Of a stretch of DNA of 24,595 nucleotides, positions 1 to 8,834 are shown piece after piece. This DNA comes from a virus, in IMG/VR virus record IMGVR_UViG_3300008110_000389, positions 1 through 24,595 of that record; one strand, written 5' to 3'. The notes under the pieces were generated by a model. The model was not told the origin of the DNA. It was given only the letters and a program-made list of their open reading frames with translations, and made no database searches. The position numbers and the translations under genes were made by a program. Numbering within the stretch: position 1 is the stretch's first letter; each line of letters starts with the position of its first letter.

Positions 1-337
1 AATATTTAGGGGATTTTTAGACACTAATAATCAAATAATTACTACGCCTACGCAACAATTTTTTAAACGCTATCAGGGCATCATAAGCAACGTAAGTATT
101 AATGAATCTTTTGATATTAAATTAAGAACACGCATAGCAACTTGTTCTATATCATCATCAAGCATGAGGAGAGTTTTAGATAATAGATTGGCTGGAGTGA
201 TTACAAATCAAAATTCATGGCAAACTTTTTATCCTAACGACACTAGCATGAATAGAGTGGAAGTTATACAAAGTACGTTCTTTGATTTTGGTGCGCCCGT
301 TAAACAACAAACACAAACAAACGCTAGTGCAGAATGA
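1..337 (+). CDS. Phage tail protein, C-terminal part (truncated by window edge)
   Basis: An open frame enters from the left edge (first full codon at base 2) and ends at TGA 335-337, giving about 111 residues. The readable part contains VLDNRLAGVITNQ followed by a Phe/Tyr/Asp-rich stretch and ends in a Gln/Thr-rich tail. It lies just before the GNAT gene and the tail-tip gene, so it is probably a tail-tip or tail-tube-associated virion protein. Its stop overlaps the ATG of the next gene by 4 bases (ATGA), showing translational coupling. I do not recognise a specific family; the structural assignment rests mainly on position. Confidence 0.6.
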   Translation, partial: IFRGFLDTNNQIITTPTQQFFKRYQGIISNVSINESFDIKLRTRIATCSISSSSMRRVLDNRLAGVITNQNSWQTFYPNDTSMNRVEVIQSTFFDFGAPVKQQTQTNASAE

Positions 338-798
338 TAAGAAAAGCAACAAAATATGATTTGCCTTGTCTTGTAGAAATGATGCGTCATTATGCAAATG
401 AATCGCCAACACAAGCACAAAACAATTCAAAACAAAACAACGCTACTTATGTGCAAGATTTATTTTTTTCCTTAATTGTAGGAAAGGGCTTTATTCTTGT
501 AGATGAAAACCTAAATGGTTTTATAGCCGCAATAAAAATAAAAAACATATGGCGACCTACTGTGTACGAGTTACATGAATTAGCGTGGTGGGTAAAGCCA
601 GAAAAAAGGAATACAACATTAGGCGGCAGATTGTGGACTACATTTAATGAAACTGCTCATGCAATGCTAGAACAAAAAGAAATAGATATGATTTGTTGCA
701 CAAAGATGGCAACAAGCCCAACTATTAATTACGAAAAACGCGGCTATAAATATCTGGAAACCAGATACTTTAAGGATGAACTATGCCAGCAACTCTAA
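334..798 (+). CDS. GNAT-family N-acetyltransferase in the tail module
   Basis: A 154-residue protein of usual GNAT size. It opens with the typical MIRKATKYDLPCLVEMM beginning (strand 1/helix 1). The acetyl-CoA-binding region is around residues 85-110 (ELAWWVKPEKR followed by a Gly-containing GGRLW turn and a helix). The C-terminal YEKRGYKYLETRYFKD is the usual GNAT motif-B ending. Such enzymes move an acetyl group from acetyl-CoA to an amine; the substrate is unknown. It starts inside the stop of the upstream tail gene and overlaps the tail-tip gene by 16 bases, so it is embedded in the late tail operon. It could modify a virion protein or a host factor; family confidence is high, role unknown. 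Confidence 0.8.
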   Translation: MIRKATKYDLPCLVEMMRHYANESPTQAQNNSKQNNATYVQDLFFSLIVGKGFILVDENLNGFIAAIKIKNIWRPTVYELHELAWWVKPEKRNTTLGGRLWTTFNETAHAMLEQKEIDMICCTKMATSPTINYEKRGYKYLETRYFKDELCQQL

Positions 799-3700
799 TA
801 GCGTATGCCGCAACAATTACTATTGAACAAATCATAGTTTCATTTGTTGTTAACTACGCTTTGTCGTATGTTATGAATGCAATATTTGCAGAAGGTGGTG
901 GCGCAGTACCGCCAGAACCAACCGATCAAGGCACTAGGCAACAGATACCTCCATCAACTGCAAACACAATCCCAATCGTTTATGGCAAAGCATATTTAGG
1001 CGGCACATTCGTAGATGCGGCATTAACTACCGATCAAAAGGTTATGTATTATGTTTTGGCTGTAAGTAGCATTTCGCCAACTGGAACATTTACATACGAC
1101 ACATCTGATATGTATTTTGGCGATAGAAAAATTGCTTTTGCTGGTGCGGGTAATCCAGCAGTCGCAAGTCTTGCAGATCAAGCAATACCGCCAAATGTAG
1201 ACACAACAATTGCTGGCAATTTAGAAATCTATTTGTATACATCTACTACTGCTGGCGTAGTTAGTGGGGCAAATACTGCTTTGATGCCGTGGGATGTTAT
1301 GGGCGCGTCATCAGGATTAGAAGCAAGTCTAAGATGGTCAAGCACTAACAGAAATATGAATGGGTTGGCTTTTGCTATTATTAAACTTACATATAACAGA
1401 GAAGCAAATACAACACAACTTACGCCCGTGACATTTAACGTCACACAAAACCTCAATGGACTTAATAGAGCAAGACCAGCCGATTGCTGGTATGACTATT
1501 TAACTAATTCAGTTTACGGAGGTGCAGTAGATGCAACTTATGTTGATACAACAACTAGAGATGCATTAAACACATACTCTGATGAACTTATTACATACAT
1601 TCCAAGCGGTGGCGGTAGTGCAACGCAACGCAGATACACTATTAATGGAGTAGTAAATGCTGGTCAGAATGTTTTATCAAATCTTAGCAAAATACTTGTA
1701 TCGTGTGATTCATGGATGGCGTATAACCCGCCTAATGGAAAATGGTCAATCGTAATCAATAAGGCGGAAACAACCTCTTATTATTTTGACGATACAAATA
1801 TTATTGGTGAAATACAAGTTAGTTGTATTGACATAGCAAGTTCAATAAATAAAGTAGAAGCCAAGTTTCCAAACAAAGATAACAAAGATCAATACGCCTA
1901 TGTAAATGTGGAAACACCAGTTGGGCTTTTGTATCCTAATGAACCAGTTAATAAATATTCTTTAACATTAGATTATGTAAACAACAACATACAAGCAACG
2001 TATTTAGCAAATCGTATGCTTGAGCAAGCAAGAGAAGATTTAATTGTTAATTTTTCTACAACGTATTACGGCATACAAGTTGACGCGGGCAATGTAATTG
2101 CTGTAACTAATAGCGGCTATGGTTGGAATAATAAATTATTCCGCGTAATGAAAGTAAATGAAATAGCCTTAGAAGATGGAACGCTTGGTGCAAAACTAGA
2201 ATTGAATGAATACAATGCACAAGTTTTTGATGATATAAGCATTACGGCATTTAGCCCCGCGCCTAATAGCGGGTTGCCATCACCAATTTATTTTTCTGCG
2301 TTAACCGCGCCAACTGTAACTTCGTCTGCACCAAGTGCAACTGTTCCAACATTTAATGTGCAAGTAACAATACCTACAACGGGTCGAGTTACTTTTATTA
2401 ATCTTTTCTACACAACATCTGCAACGCCTACGGCATCAGATTGGGCAAGCCTAGCCACATTTGAAAATCCAAGTTCTTTGCCGTTTACAAATGCAACAAC
2501 TGTTAATTTCTTAAACAATTCATTGCCATCAGGAAATTATTACTTTGGATACCTAGTCGGCAACGATATAAGCCAATCAGCAATTAGTAGTTTAAGTAGC
2601 GTCTTTGCATGGTCACCCGTAGGCGCGGGATTGCAAGTTGCTACTGTATCTTTGTATCAATGGCTTGCAACAACACCAGCATCTCCAACGGGCAATTCAA
2701 CTTATACATGGGCTACTGTTACAAATAGCGCATACACAGCCGCAGATGGATGGGAAGTTGCAATACCAACAAACCCTTTAACTGCGGGTTACAAATTATG
2801 GTCAGCAACTAAAAACATAAGTGCGGCAGTAGGAACAGCAACTACAACTATAAATTGGACAACTGGTTCTACTTTGGCGGCATTGTCTATAAACGGGTCG
2901 CAAGGTACGTCTTCGCGTATTTGTTTTGCAAGAGTACCAAGTAATCCAACGCCAGTAAGCGGAACGATTACAACAAGTGGCGGGGCATCTTTCCCTAGTG
3001 GCGCAGAATCATTGGCAACATGGGGATTTACCGCCACATGGGTGGCAAGCGACCCAGACCCCTCAAGTACCAATTCCCTATTTCAATCAGAGGGCTTATA
3101 CAACCCAGCAACAAACACTACGGCATGGTCTACGCCATACATCAGTAGTTTAAAAGTTGGCACATTGTCAGCAATTACAGCAGACATGGGAACGCTTACT
3201 GCGGGTGAAATTATTGTTGGTACATCTCCAGCAGTAAGTGGCAACACAATGACGGGTACGGGTACGCATTTGTATAGCAATGGAAGATTTGTTATGGGTA
3301 ACGCCACAACAAACATAACATTTAATGGAACAAATGCATATCTAAATGGCTTTACATCATTAGCACAAATATATGGCTCATCAACAACAACAGAATATTG
3401 GACTGCAAACACTCAAATTTATGATCAATACACAAGCCCAGTAACTATTACAAACTCTGGGTCAAGTGGCTTTGATAGCACTAAGCCCATATTTTTATTG
3501 TTAACTACGCAACTTGGTTTAGGTTGCACTACTGCTGGTAATAGCGCACCTCCAGCACTTGTCGTACAACAAGCATACATAGAATATTCTTACTCAACTA
3601 ATAATGGTTCAACTTATACGGCATATACAACATTTGGTTATCCAGCCAGAATTAAGTCTATTTCTGCAAACTACACAACCATATACGGGTTTAATAGAAA

Positions 3701-3923
3701 CTTTATAAATAGTGGTGCATTTAATTTGCAGTTTGATATTGCCGCACAAGCCCCGTCAGCAACTAATATTAGATACAGAATATGGCGAAGGTATATTGCC
3801 TATGGTGATAATTCAGCAACAACAACTGGTTATTTTGGTGGTGTTGTTATTGCACCTTCTTTTACAGAAGTTGAAACATACTTTAATGCGGCAACATTAA
3901 TGATCTTACAAGTAAAGGCATAA
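783..3923 (+). CDS. Tail-tip / host-specificity protein (lambda J-like)
   Basis: A 1046-residue structural protein and the largest gene in the window. An N-terminal hydrophobic helix-rich stretch (about residues 1-37) is followed by a Gly/Pro linker and then a module with IPIVYGKAYLGG, which resembles the start of the hub domain of J/TipJ-type tail proteins. A typical J-family segment RPADCWYDYLTNSVYGG follows near residue 230. The C-terminal half is Ser/Thr/Asn-rich beta sandwich-like repeats (fibronectin-like) ending in a fibre-like domain. It acts at the tail tip, closing the tail tube and contacting the host. It starts at ATG 783, overlapping the acetyltransferase by 16 bases, and stops 1 base before the next ATG. 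Confidence 0.8.
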   Translation: MPATLIAYAATITIEQIIVSFVVNYALSYVMNAIFAEGGGAVPPEPTDQGTRQQIPPSTANTIPIVYGKAYLGGTFVDAALTTDQKVMYYVLAVSSISPTGTFTYDTSDMYFGDRKIAFAGAGNPAVASLADQAIPPNVDTTIAGNLEIYLYTSTTAGVVSGANTALMPWDVMGASSGLEASLRWSSTNRNMNGLAFAIIKLTYNREANTTQLTPVTFNVTQNLNGLNRARPADCWYDYLTNSVYGGAVDATYVDTTTRDALNTYSDELITYIPSGGGSATQRRYTINGVVNAGQNVLSNLSKILVSCDSWMAYNPPNGKWSIVINKAETTSYYFDDTNIIGEIQVSCIDIASSINKVEAKFPNKDNKDQYAYVNVETPVGLLYPNEPVNKYSLTLDYVNNNIQATYLANRMLEQAREDLIVNFSTTYYGIQVDAGNVIAVTNSGYGWNNKLFRVMKVNEIALEDGTLGAKLELNEYNAQVFDDISITAFSPAPNSGLPSPIYFSALTAPTVTSSAPSATVPTFNVQVTIPTTGRVTFINLFYTTSATPTASDWASLATFENPSSLPFTNATTVNFLNNSLPSGNYYFGYLVGNDISQSAISSLSSVFAWSPVGAGLQVATVSLYQWLATTPASPTGNSTYTWATVTNSAYTAADGWEVAIPTNPLTAGYKLWSATKNISAAVGTATTTINWTTGSTLAALSINGSQGTSSRICFARVPSNPTPVSGTITTSGGASFPSGAESLATWGFTATWVASDPDPSSTNSLFQSEGLYNPATNTTAWSTPYISSLKVGTLSAITADMGTLTAGEIIVGTSPAVSGNTMTGTGTHLYSNGRFVMGNATTNITFNGTNAYLNGFTSLAQIYGSSTTTEYWTANTQIYDQYTSPVTITNSGSSGFDSTKPIFLLLTTQLGLGCTTAGNSAPPALVVQQAYIEYSYSTNNGSTYTAYTTFGYPARIKSISANYTTIYGFNRNFINSGAFNLQFDIAAQAPSATNIRYRIWRRYIAYGDNSATTTGYFGGVVIAPSFTEVETYFNAATLMILQVKA

Positions 3924-3924
3924 G

Positions 3925-4341
3925 ATGAATTACTCAGCACTTGTCTATCCAAAACAAACAACAATAAACTTTACGCAACCAGAAATCCCGCAAGGCTATT
4001 TGTATGCTTCTTTTCAATCAGTTTCATGGAATTTGTTGAGCGAATTGGAGATTGACAGGACAGAATTTTGGACAAACGAAACAGGCGAATACACATTAGA
4101 GCAAGCAACAGAACTTGCAAACTCAAATGCATCCGCAAGTTTTAATTCGCAAAAAGCAAAAGCGTTGCTGGCTGAAACCGATTGGTCAGAAATTCCTAGC
4201 GTGTCTGCTTTGACAAGTACGCCACGACTTGTTAACACGCAAGAATATATTACATACAGAGTGGCATTGCGAGAGATTGCAATAAACCCCACGGCTGGCT
4301 ACATTGCGTTTCCAGTTAAGCCATCCTCTGTTTGGGCTTGA
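3925..4341 (+). CDS. Tail fibre assembly-like protein
   Basis: A 138-residue protein. Residues about 72-138 have the pattern seen in phage tail-fibre assembly chaperones: a Lys/Ala helix, ETDWSEIPSVSAL, then a Tyr-Arg-x-Ala-Leu-Arg-x-Ile motif (ITYRVALREIAINP) and a final short FPVKPSSVWA. The N-terminal half is unassigned and may contact the fibre. The gene starts 1 base after the tail-tip stop and is the last gene before the fibre-operon promoter, whose -35 box overlaps its stop codon. Family members help fold or trimerise fibre proteins. The C-terminal resemblance is good; the chaperone role is inferred. Confidence 0.6.
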   Translation: MNYSALVYPKQTTINFTQPEIPQGYLYASFQSVSWNLLSELEIDRTEFWTNETGEYTLEQATELANSNASASFNSQKAKALLAETDWSEIPSVSALTSTPRLVNTQEYITYRVALREIAINPTAGYIAFPVKPSSVWA

Positions 4342-4366
4342 CCGCTAGGTTAAACTACGGCACAAT
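4338..4366 (+). promoter_or_regulatory. Sigma70-like promoter for the fibre operon
   Basis: TTGACC (4338-4343, 5 of 6 to consensus) and CACAAT (4361-4366, 4 of 6) are separated by exactly 17 bases. The -35 box overlaps the stop of the preceding gene, and a 96-base gap, rare in this tightly packed genome, follows before the next ATG at 4438. The predicted start near 4373 would give a leader of about 65 bases. Confidence 0.5.
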
Positions 4367-4399
4367 ACAAACAAGACAAGACATCCGAACCTTGCGAGT

Positions 4400-4436
4400 A
4401 CGCGGGGCGCGTCACAACCTGAGAACAGGGAACTGT
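4400..4436 (+). promoter_or_regulatory. Two small hairpins in the fibre-operon leader
   Basis: Two perfect inverted repeats lie just before the ATG at 4438. One is ACGCG-GGG-CGCGT (4400-4412). The other is ACAG-GGAA-CTGT (4425-4436), which ends 1 base before the ATG and holds the only Shine-Dalgarno-like bases (AGGGA) in its stem and loop. This arrangement could tune translation of the first fibre gene. The stems are short (5 and 4 pairs), so confidence is limited. Confidence 0.35.
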
Positions 4437-4437
4437 C

Positions 4438-4920
4438 ATGGCACTATTTTCTAAGAATACCCTTACGCAAGTGTCGGGGTTTGACAACCAGATCATTTCT
4501 GGCGAACTTGTTTACAACCAAAAAACCTTTTGGAATTTAGCCCTTGCAACTGATGGCATACCTATTGATTTAACTGGCGTTACTATTGACGCACAGATTA
4601 TTCGTAGGCAGATTTCCAACTTAATTGATACGCGGTATGGACTAAGTTTTGATATTGCGGATTACACAGTATCAACGCCAACGGCAGTAAACCTAACCAT
4701 TTCTAATCGTGTAAACGCATCAGGATTGTTTACTTTAGTCATTGATGAATCTACTTGGTCAGTTATTTCTACAGACCCACAATTAGACATTAACGCAACA
4801 GACCCTGTAGCGTTTAGTGGTCGCATCAAATTAAGTTTTCCTGTGGCTGGAACAAACCCCGCGCAAGACCAAATAATTTTCTTGTTGTTCTTGGTTCGTT
4901 CTGATGGTGTGGTGAATTGA
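4438..4920 (+). CDS. Small virion/fibre adaptor-like protein
   Basis: A 160-residue beta-rich protein with no signal peptide or membrane segment. Residues about 40-55 (IPIDLTGVTIDAQIIRR) resemble the N-terminal baseplate or fibre-shoulder domains in which a 'DLTG' strand precedes a beta sandwich. The second half alternates hydrophobic strands, with Asp/Asn turns before a hydrophobic C-terminal strand. It is the first gene after the fibre promoter and lies one base before the collagen-like fibre gene, so it may attach that fibre to the tail tip. No family can be named with certainty; the adaptor role is inference from position. Confidence 0.55.
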   Translation: MALFSKNTLTQVSGFDNQIISGELVYNQKTFWNLALATDGIPIDLTGVTIDAQIIRRQISNLIDTRYGLSFDIADYTVSTPTAVNLTISNRVNASGLFTLVIDESTWSVISTDPQLDINATDPVAFSGRIKLSFPVAGTNPAQDQIIFLLFLVRSDGVVN

Positions 4921-4921
4921 T

Positions 4922-7576
4922 ATGTCTATACAAGTCACAGTTGTTAATGAAAACAACATTGCCGTTGAGGTAACCCCTACTGCCACGCAAACAATTAACA
5001 TTGATCGTGGTTTATATGGTCCTAGCGGTTTCTCTGGCTATTCTGGTGCATCTGGCTATTCTGGGTACTCAGGCATTAGCGGATTTTCAGGTAGCGGCAT
5101 TAGTGGTATCTCTGGTTATTCTGGAATAAGCGGTTTCTCAGGTTATAGCGGTATTGGTATAAGTGGCTATTCTGGTTCTGGAGTTTCTGGTTACTCTGGT
5201 TTTAGCGGAATTGGAACAAGTGGCTTTAGCGGGATTTCTGGCTACTCTGGTTTTAGCGGTTCTGGAATTTCTGGTTACTCTGGGATTGGCGTTTCTGGGT
5301 TTAGCGGTTTCTCTGGCTATTCGGGAATTGGCTCATCAGGCTTTAGCGGAATATCTGGCTATTCGGGAAGTGGCATAAGTGGATATTCAGGATTTTCTGG
5401 TAGCGGCATTTCTGGTTTTTCTGGATTCTCTGGTGCTAGTGGTCAGCAAGGTGTTTCTATTACTATCAAAGGTGAAGTTGCCACAGTTGCAAATTTGCCA
5501 ATGGTCGGCAACCAAGTCAATGACGCATACATTGTTGCGGATGATGGTAACTGGTGGATTTGGAACGGCACGGCTTGGTATGACGGGGGACAGATTGTTG
5601 GTCCACAGGGCGCAAGCGGTTACTCTGGTTACTCAGGCATTGGCACAAGTGGTTATAGCGGATACAGCGGTTTAGCAACTTCTGGTTACAGCGGGATTTC
5701 TGGTTACTCAGGAAGTGGCGTTAGCGGCTATTCAGGCTTTAGCGGTAGCGGTGTTTCTGGTTATTCTGGAAGCGGTATAAGCGGTTATTCGGGAAGCGGA
5801 ATCTCTGGGTATTCAGGCACAAGCGGTTATTCTGGAATTGGCACAAGTGGATTTTCTGGATATTCTGGAAGCGGTGTAAGCGGGTATTCTGGCTTTTCTG
5901 GTGTGTCTGGTTATTCTGGTTCTGGCGTATCTGGTTGGTCTGGATTTTCTGGCATATCTGGGTTTAGTGGTATCTCTGGCTACTCAGGCATATCTGGATA
6001 TTCTGGACAATCAGGCGCGGCTGGTTTGGGTGGAACAGTTGGGGCTTATGGTTCTTTCTATGACACAACAAACCAAACAACAACTGCCAATACGCCAACG
6101 GCTGTCACGCTAAACACAACGGCTGGCAACAATGGTGTAACCCTCATATCGGCAAGCCAATGGCAATTTACTAATGCTGGAACTTATAGCATTACCTATT
6201 CCATACAGTTCACAAACCACAGCACGGCTTTGGGGACTACGCAAGTTTGGTTAAAGAAAAATGGAATTAATGTTGTTGATAGTAATACACATTTTGATGT
6301 GCCAGACAAACAAGGTAGCGCATATTCATCTGAAGTTTTAACAGTTAACTATGTTTTAAATGTTTTAGCAAATGATGTGTTTCAACTTTTCTGGGACACA
6401 ACAAATGCAAATGTCTACCTTGAAACTCTTGCTGGCAATGCAACATATCCATTAACGCCTTCTGTAATCTTGACTGCTACGCAAGTAATGTATACCCAAA
6501 GCGGGTATAGCGGCACAAGCGGATTTAGTGGCATATCAGGTTTTAGCGGTCTGTCGGGATATTCAGGCGCATCAGGCTATTCTGGTTCAGGCATTAGTGG
6601 TTATAGCGGCTCTGGTATCTCAGGCTATTCTGGAAGCGGTTTGTCTGGTTACTCAGGCACATCTGGCTATTCAGGTTCAGGAATAAGCGGCTATTCAGGA
6701 AGTGGCATAAGCGGGTTCTCAGGCATTTCTGGATACTCAGGTTCAGGCATAAGTGGATTTTCAGGTAGCGGCATTAGTGGTTATTCTGGTATATCAGGAT
6801 ATTCTGGTTCTGGTATTAGCGGTTACTCAGGCACAGACGGCACATCAGGTTTTAGCGGAATTTCTGGCTACTCTGGTTCTGGTGTAAGTGGCTTTTCAGG
6901 CTTTAGTGGATTTAGTGGGATAAGCGGATTCTCAGGAATTTCTGGGTATAGCGGTTCTGGTGTATCTGGTTATTCAGGGTCGGGCATATCTGGATTCTCA
7001 GGCTTTAGTGGATTCTCAGGAATTTCTGGGTTCTCTTGCATGTCGGGTTATTCTGGTTCTGGCATTTCTGGCTTTTCTGGTTTTAGCGGTATCTCTGGAT
7101 ACTCAGGCAGAAGCGGTTATTCTGGTAGTGGCATAAGTGGATTTTCTGGAATTAGCGGATATAGTGGTTCTGGCATATCGGGTTACTCTGGTAGAAGCGG
7201 ATACTCTGGAAGCGGCACAAGCGGCTTTAGCGGATTCAGCGGAGTATCAGGTTATAGCGGTTCAAGCGCGGCAAGTATTTCTATAACCAATGACACAACA
7301 ACCGCAACAAATGTTTATCCAACTTTTGTAAATGCAACAAGTGGAACGGCAAGCACACTTTATACTGGCAATGCAAAACTTTTGTATAAGCCAAGCACGG
7401 GTGAATTGACTGCGCCAGTTCAAATATCAAGCAACGGCATTAACATTAACAATGCAACTATAAGCACAAGTTATACGATTGCTACGGGTAACAATGGATT
7501 GTCTGTTGGTCCTGTCACAGTTGCTTCTGGTCAATCTGTAACAGTATCTAGCGGTCAACGCTGGTTAGTTTTGTAA
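4922..7576 (+). CDS. Collagen-like fibre protein with embedded C1q-like domain
   Basis: An 884-residue fibre. Residues 1-32 form a short beta-like head. Three collagen-like blocks follow at about 33-175, 229-366 and 526-783, made of Gly-X-Ser triplets where X is mostly Tyr, Phe, Ile or Val, often with an extra Gly-Ser or Gly-Ile pair. Between blocks 1 and 2 is a small domain with WIWNGTAWYDGG. Between blocks 2 and 3 is a roughly 160-residue jelly-roll-like domain of C1q/BclA style (residues about 367-525). Residues 784-884 are a fibre tip common in phage tail fibres, ending in GQRWLVL. Proline is essentially confined to single GP triplets at the start of blocks 1 and 2. There is one Cys (706). 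Likely a trimeric receptor-binding or adhesive fibre. Confidence 0.75.
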   Translation: MSIQVTVVNENNIAVEVTPTATQTINIDRGLYGPSGFSGYSGASGYSGYSGISGFSGSGISGISGYSGISGFSGYSGIGISGYSGSGVSGYSGFSGIGTSGFSGISGYSGFSGSGISGYSGIGVSGFSGFSGYSGIGSSGFSGISGYSGSGISGYSGFSGSGISGFSGFSGASGQQGVSITIKGEVATVANLPMVGNQVNDAYIVADDGNWWIWNGTAWYDGGQIVGPQGASGYSGYSGIGTSGYSGYSGLATSGYSGISGYSGSGVSGYSGFSGSGVSGYSGSGISGYSGSGISGYSGTSGYSGIGTSGFSGYSGSGVSGYSGFSGVSGYSGSGVSGWSGFSGISGFSGISGYSGISGYSGQSGAAGLGGTVGAYGSFYDTTNQTTTANTPTAVTLNTTAGNNGVTLISASQWQFTNAGTYSITYSIQFTNHSTALGTTQVWLKKNGINVVDSNTHFDVPDKQGSAYSSEVLTVNYVLNVLANDVFQLFWDTTNANVYLETLAGNATYPLTPSVILTATQVMYTQSGYSGTSGFSGISGFSGLSGYSGASGYSGSGISGYSGSGISGYSGSGLSGYSGTSGYSGSGISGYSGSGISGFSGISGYSGSGISGFSGSGISGYSGISGYSGSGISGYSGTDGTSGFSGISGYSGSGVSGFSGFSGFSGISGFSGISGYSGSGVSGYSGSGISGFSGFSGFSGISGFSCMSGYSGSGISGFSGFSGISGYSGRSGYSGSGISGFSGISGYSGSGISGYSGRSGYSGSGTSGFSGFSGVSGYSGSSAASISITNDTTTATNVYPTFVNATSGTASTLYTGNAKLLYKPSTGELTAPVQISSNGININNATISTSYTIATGNNGLSVGPVTVASGQSVTVSSGQRWLVL
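5018..7267 (+). repeat. Coding GGN-NNN-TCN/AGY triplet repeats (three blocks)
   Basis: Degenerate 9-base units encode Gly-(Tyr/Phe/Ile/Val)-Ser, in three blocks at about 5018-5445, 5606-6020 and 6497-7267. Copies vary freely among synonymous Gly codons (GGT, GGC, GGA, GGG) and among TCN and AGY serine codons, so the protein pattern is far more regular than the DNA. The repeat is a protein-coding fibre shaft, not an array of separate elements. Confidence 0.9.
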
Positions 7577-7585
7577 AGGATAACT

Positions 7586-8665
7586 ATGCCCTACGGCACG
7601 ATTAACGCAGACAAGATGACAACCTCAGACGGAGTGAGTTCGTCTGGTTTGTATGGGTTTAAAAATAGGCTGATAAATTCCGCAATGGTGATTGACCAGC
7701 GTAATGCGGGGGCTAGTGTTACGGCTACGGGGTCTAATTATTCTTTAGACAGATGGCAGATGTTGGCTTCTGTAAGTTCTAAATTTACTGTTCAGCAATC
7801 CTCAACTGCGCCATCAGGATTTACAAAATCTTTATTAGTCACATCTTCTGCGGCAACCTCATTGGGTGCAACAGACTATTACCTCATTACACAAAAAATT
7901 GAAGGTTTTAATACGGCAGATTTAGGGTGGGGTGCGGCTGGCGCATCTCCTATTACTGTTTCTTTTTGGGTTCGTAGTTCTTTAACTGGAACATTTGGAT
8001 TTGTTGTTAGAAATGGTGCTGGTAATAGGTTATACCCCGCAAGTTACACAATAAGTTCTGCGAATACTTGGGAGCAAAAATCTGTGACTATTGCTGGTGA
8101 TACTACTGGAACATGGTCTACTGATAATAGTATTGGTGTTGAACTAGATTTTGGTTTAGGTGTTGGCTCTACTTACAGCAACACAGCGGGAACATGGACA
8201 ACTGGCGGTCTTGGTACAACAGGCGCAACAAGCGTAGTCGGCACAAATGGCGCAACCTTCTACATCACAGGCGTACAACTAGAAAAAGGCAGTACCGCAA
8301 CGAGTTTTGATTACAGACCTTATGGTACTGAGTTGGCTTTGTGTCAGAGGTACTGCTGTGTAATACCCGTAAACGCTTCTGGTGTTGGAACTGGAATTAT
8401 TGGCCCTTGGGGTGCTAATTACAACGCAACAAATGGTCGAGTTTGGTACAGCATGCCAGTAACAATGAGGGCAACACCATCTGTTTCTTTAAGTGGAAAC
8501 CAATATTCTATTATTGGCGTAAATGATGTGTCAACGGGAACAAATAATAACTTTCATTATTCCAATCAAATTATTAGTTTTGATGGGACAAGTCTTTCCA
8601 CTAGTTCGGCAACAGGACAACCACTTTCTTATCGTGGTGGTGGTTTAATAACAGCGGAGTTATAG
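7586..8665 (+). CDS. Tail fibre protein with jelly-roll carbohydrate-binding-like domain
   Basis: A 359-residue protein of a widespread phage fibre type. It has an N-terminal segment FKNRLINSAMVIDQRNAG, a LDRWQML strand, a roughly 180-residue beta-sandwich with SFWVRSSLTG, and the hallmark ITGVQLEKGSTATSFDYRPY, followed by ELALCQRY. The family has a lectin or CBM-like fold and is normally found at the distal end of tail fibres, where it is thought to bind surface glycans. It lies 9 bases after the collagen-like gene with AGGA before its ATG. The C-terminal 100 residues are a separate beta-rich tip. The family pattern is clear; the ligand is unknown. Confidence 0.75.
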   Translation: MPYGTINADKMTTSDGVSSSGLYGFKNRLINSAMVIDQRNAGASVTATGSNYSLDRWQMLASVSSKFTVQQSSTAPSGFTKSLLVTSSAATSLGATDYYLITQKIEGFNTADLGWGAAGASPITVSFWVRSSLTGTFGFVVRNGAGNRLYPASYTISSANTWEQKSVTIAGDTTGTWSTDNSIGVELDFGLGVGSTYSNTAGTWTTGGLGTTGATSVVGTNGATFYITGVQLEKGSTATSFDYRPYGTELALCQRYCCVIPVNASGVGTGIIGPWGANYNATNGRVWYSMPVTMRATPSVSLSGNQYSIIGVNDVSTGTNNNFHYSNQIISFDGTSLSTSSATGQPLSYRGGGLITAEL

Positions 8666-8666
8666 G

Positions 8667-8834
8667 ATGTATAAACTTTTAAAAAACACGCTTAACGGGG
8701 AAATTTATTCTGTTTTAAAAACAGACACTAACACGGCTATCCCATTTGACCCCGCTAACACAGACTACCAAGCCTATTTAAAGTGGGTGGCTGAAGGCAA
8801 CACGCCTACTCCCGCAGACGAAGGAACACAATAA
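8667..8834 (+). CDS. Small fibre-operon protein (55 residues)
   Basis: A 55-residue protein starting at ATG 8667, 1 base after the fibre gene stop, with the AGGA of 'ATAGGATG' nearby. Its TAA shares bases with the ATG of the next gene (TAATG). The C-terminal YLKWVAEGNTPTPADEG matches a segment common to small phage tail or XkdW-like proteins, where it often precedes or ends fibre modules. It is soluble, with no membrane segment or signal. A fibre chaperone or accessory role is plausible from position only. Confidence 0.6.
   Translation: MYKLLKNTLNGEIYSVLKTDTNTAIPFDPANTDYQAYLKWVAEGNTPTPADEGTQ

Noticed and set aside
5163-6113. Leu/Val-rich open frames in a second frame of the collagen-like gene
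   Set aside because: They are by-products of the GGN-NNN-TCN repeat read out of frame; the Gly-Ser frame is continuous over 884 residues with real end domains.
5018-7267. Repeat region resembling a CRISPR array
   Set aside because: Units are 9-base, in-frame coding and vary synonymously; there are no fixed direct repeats with unique spacers.
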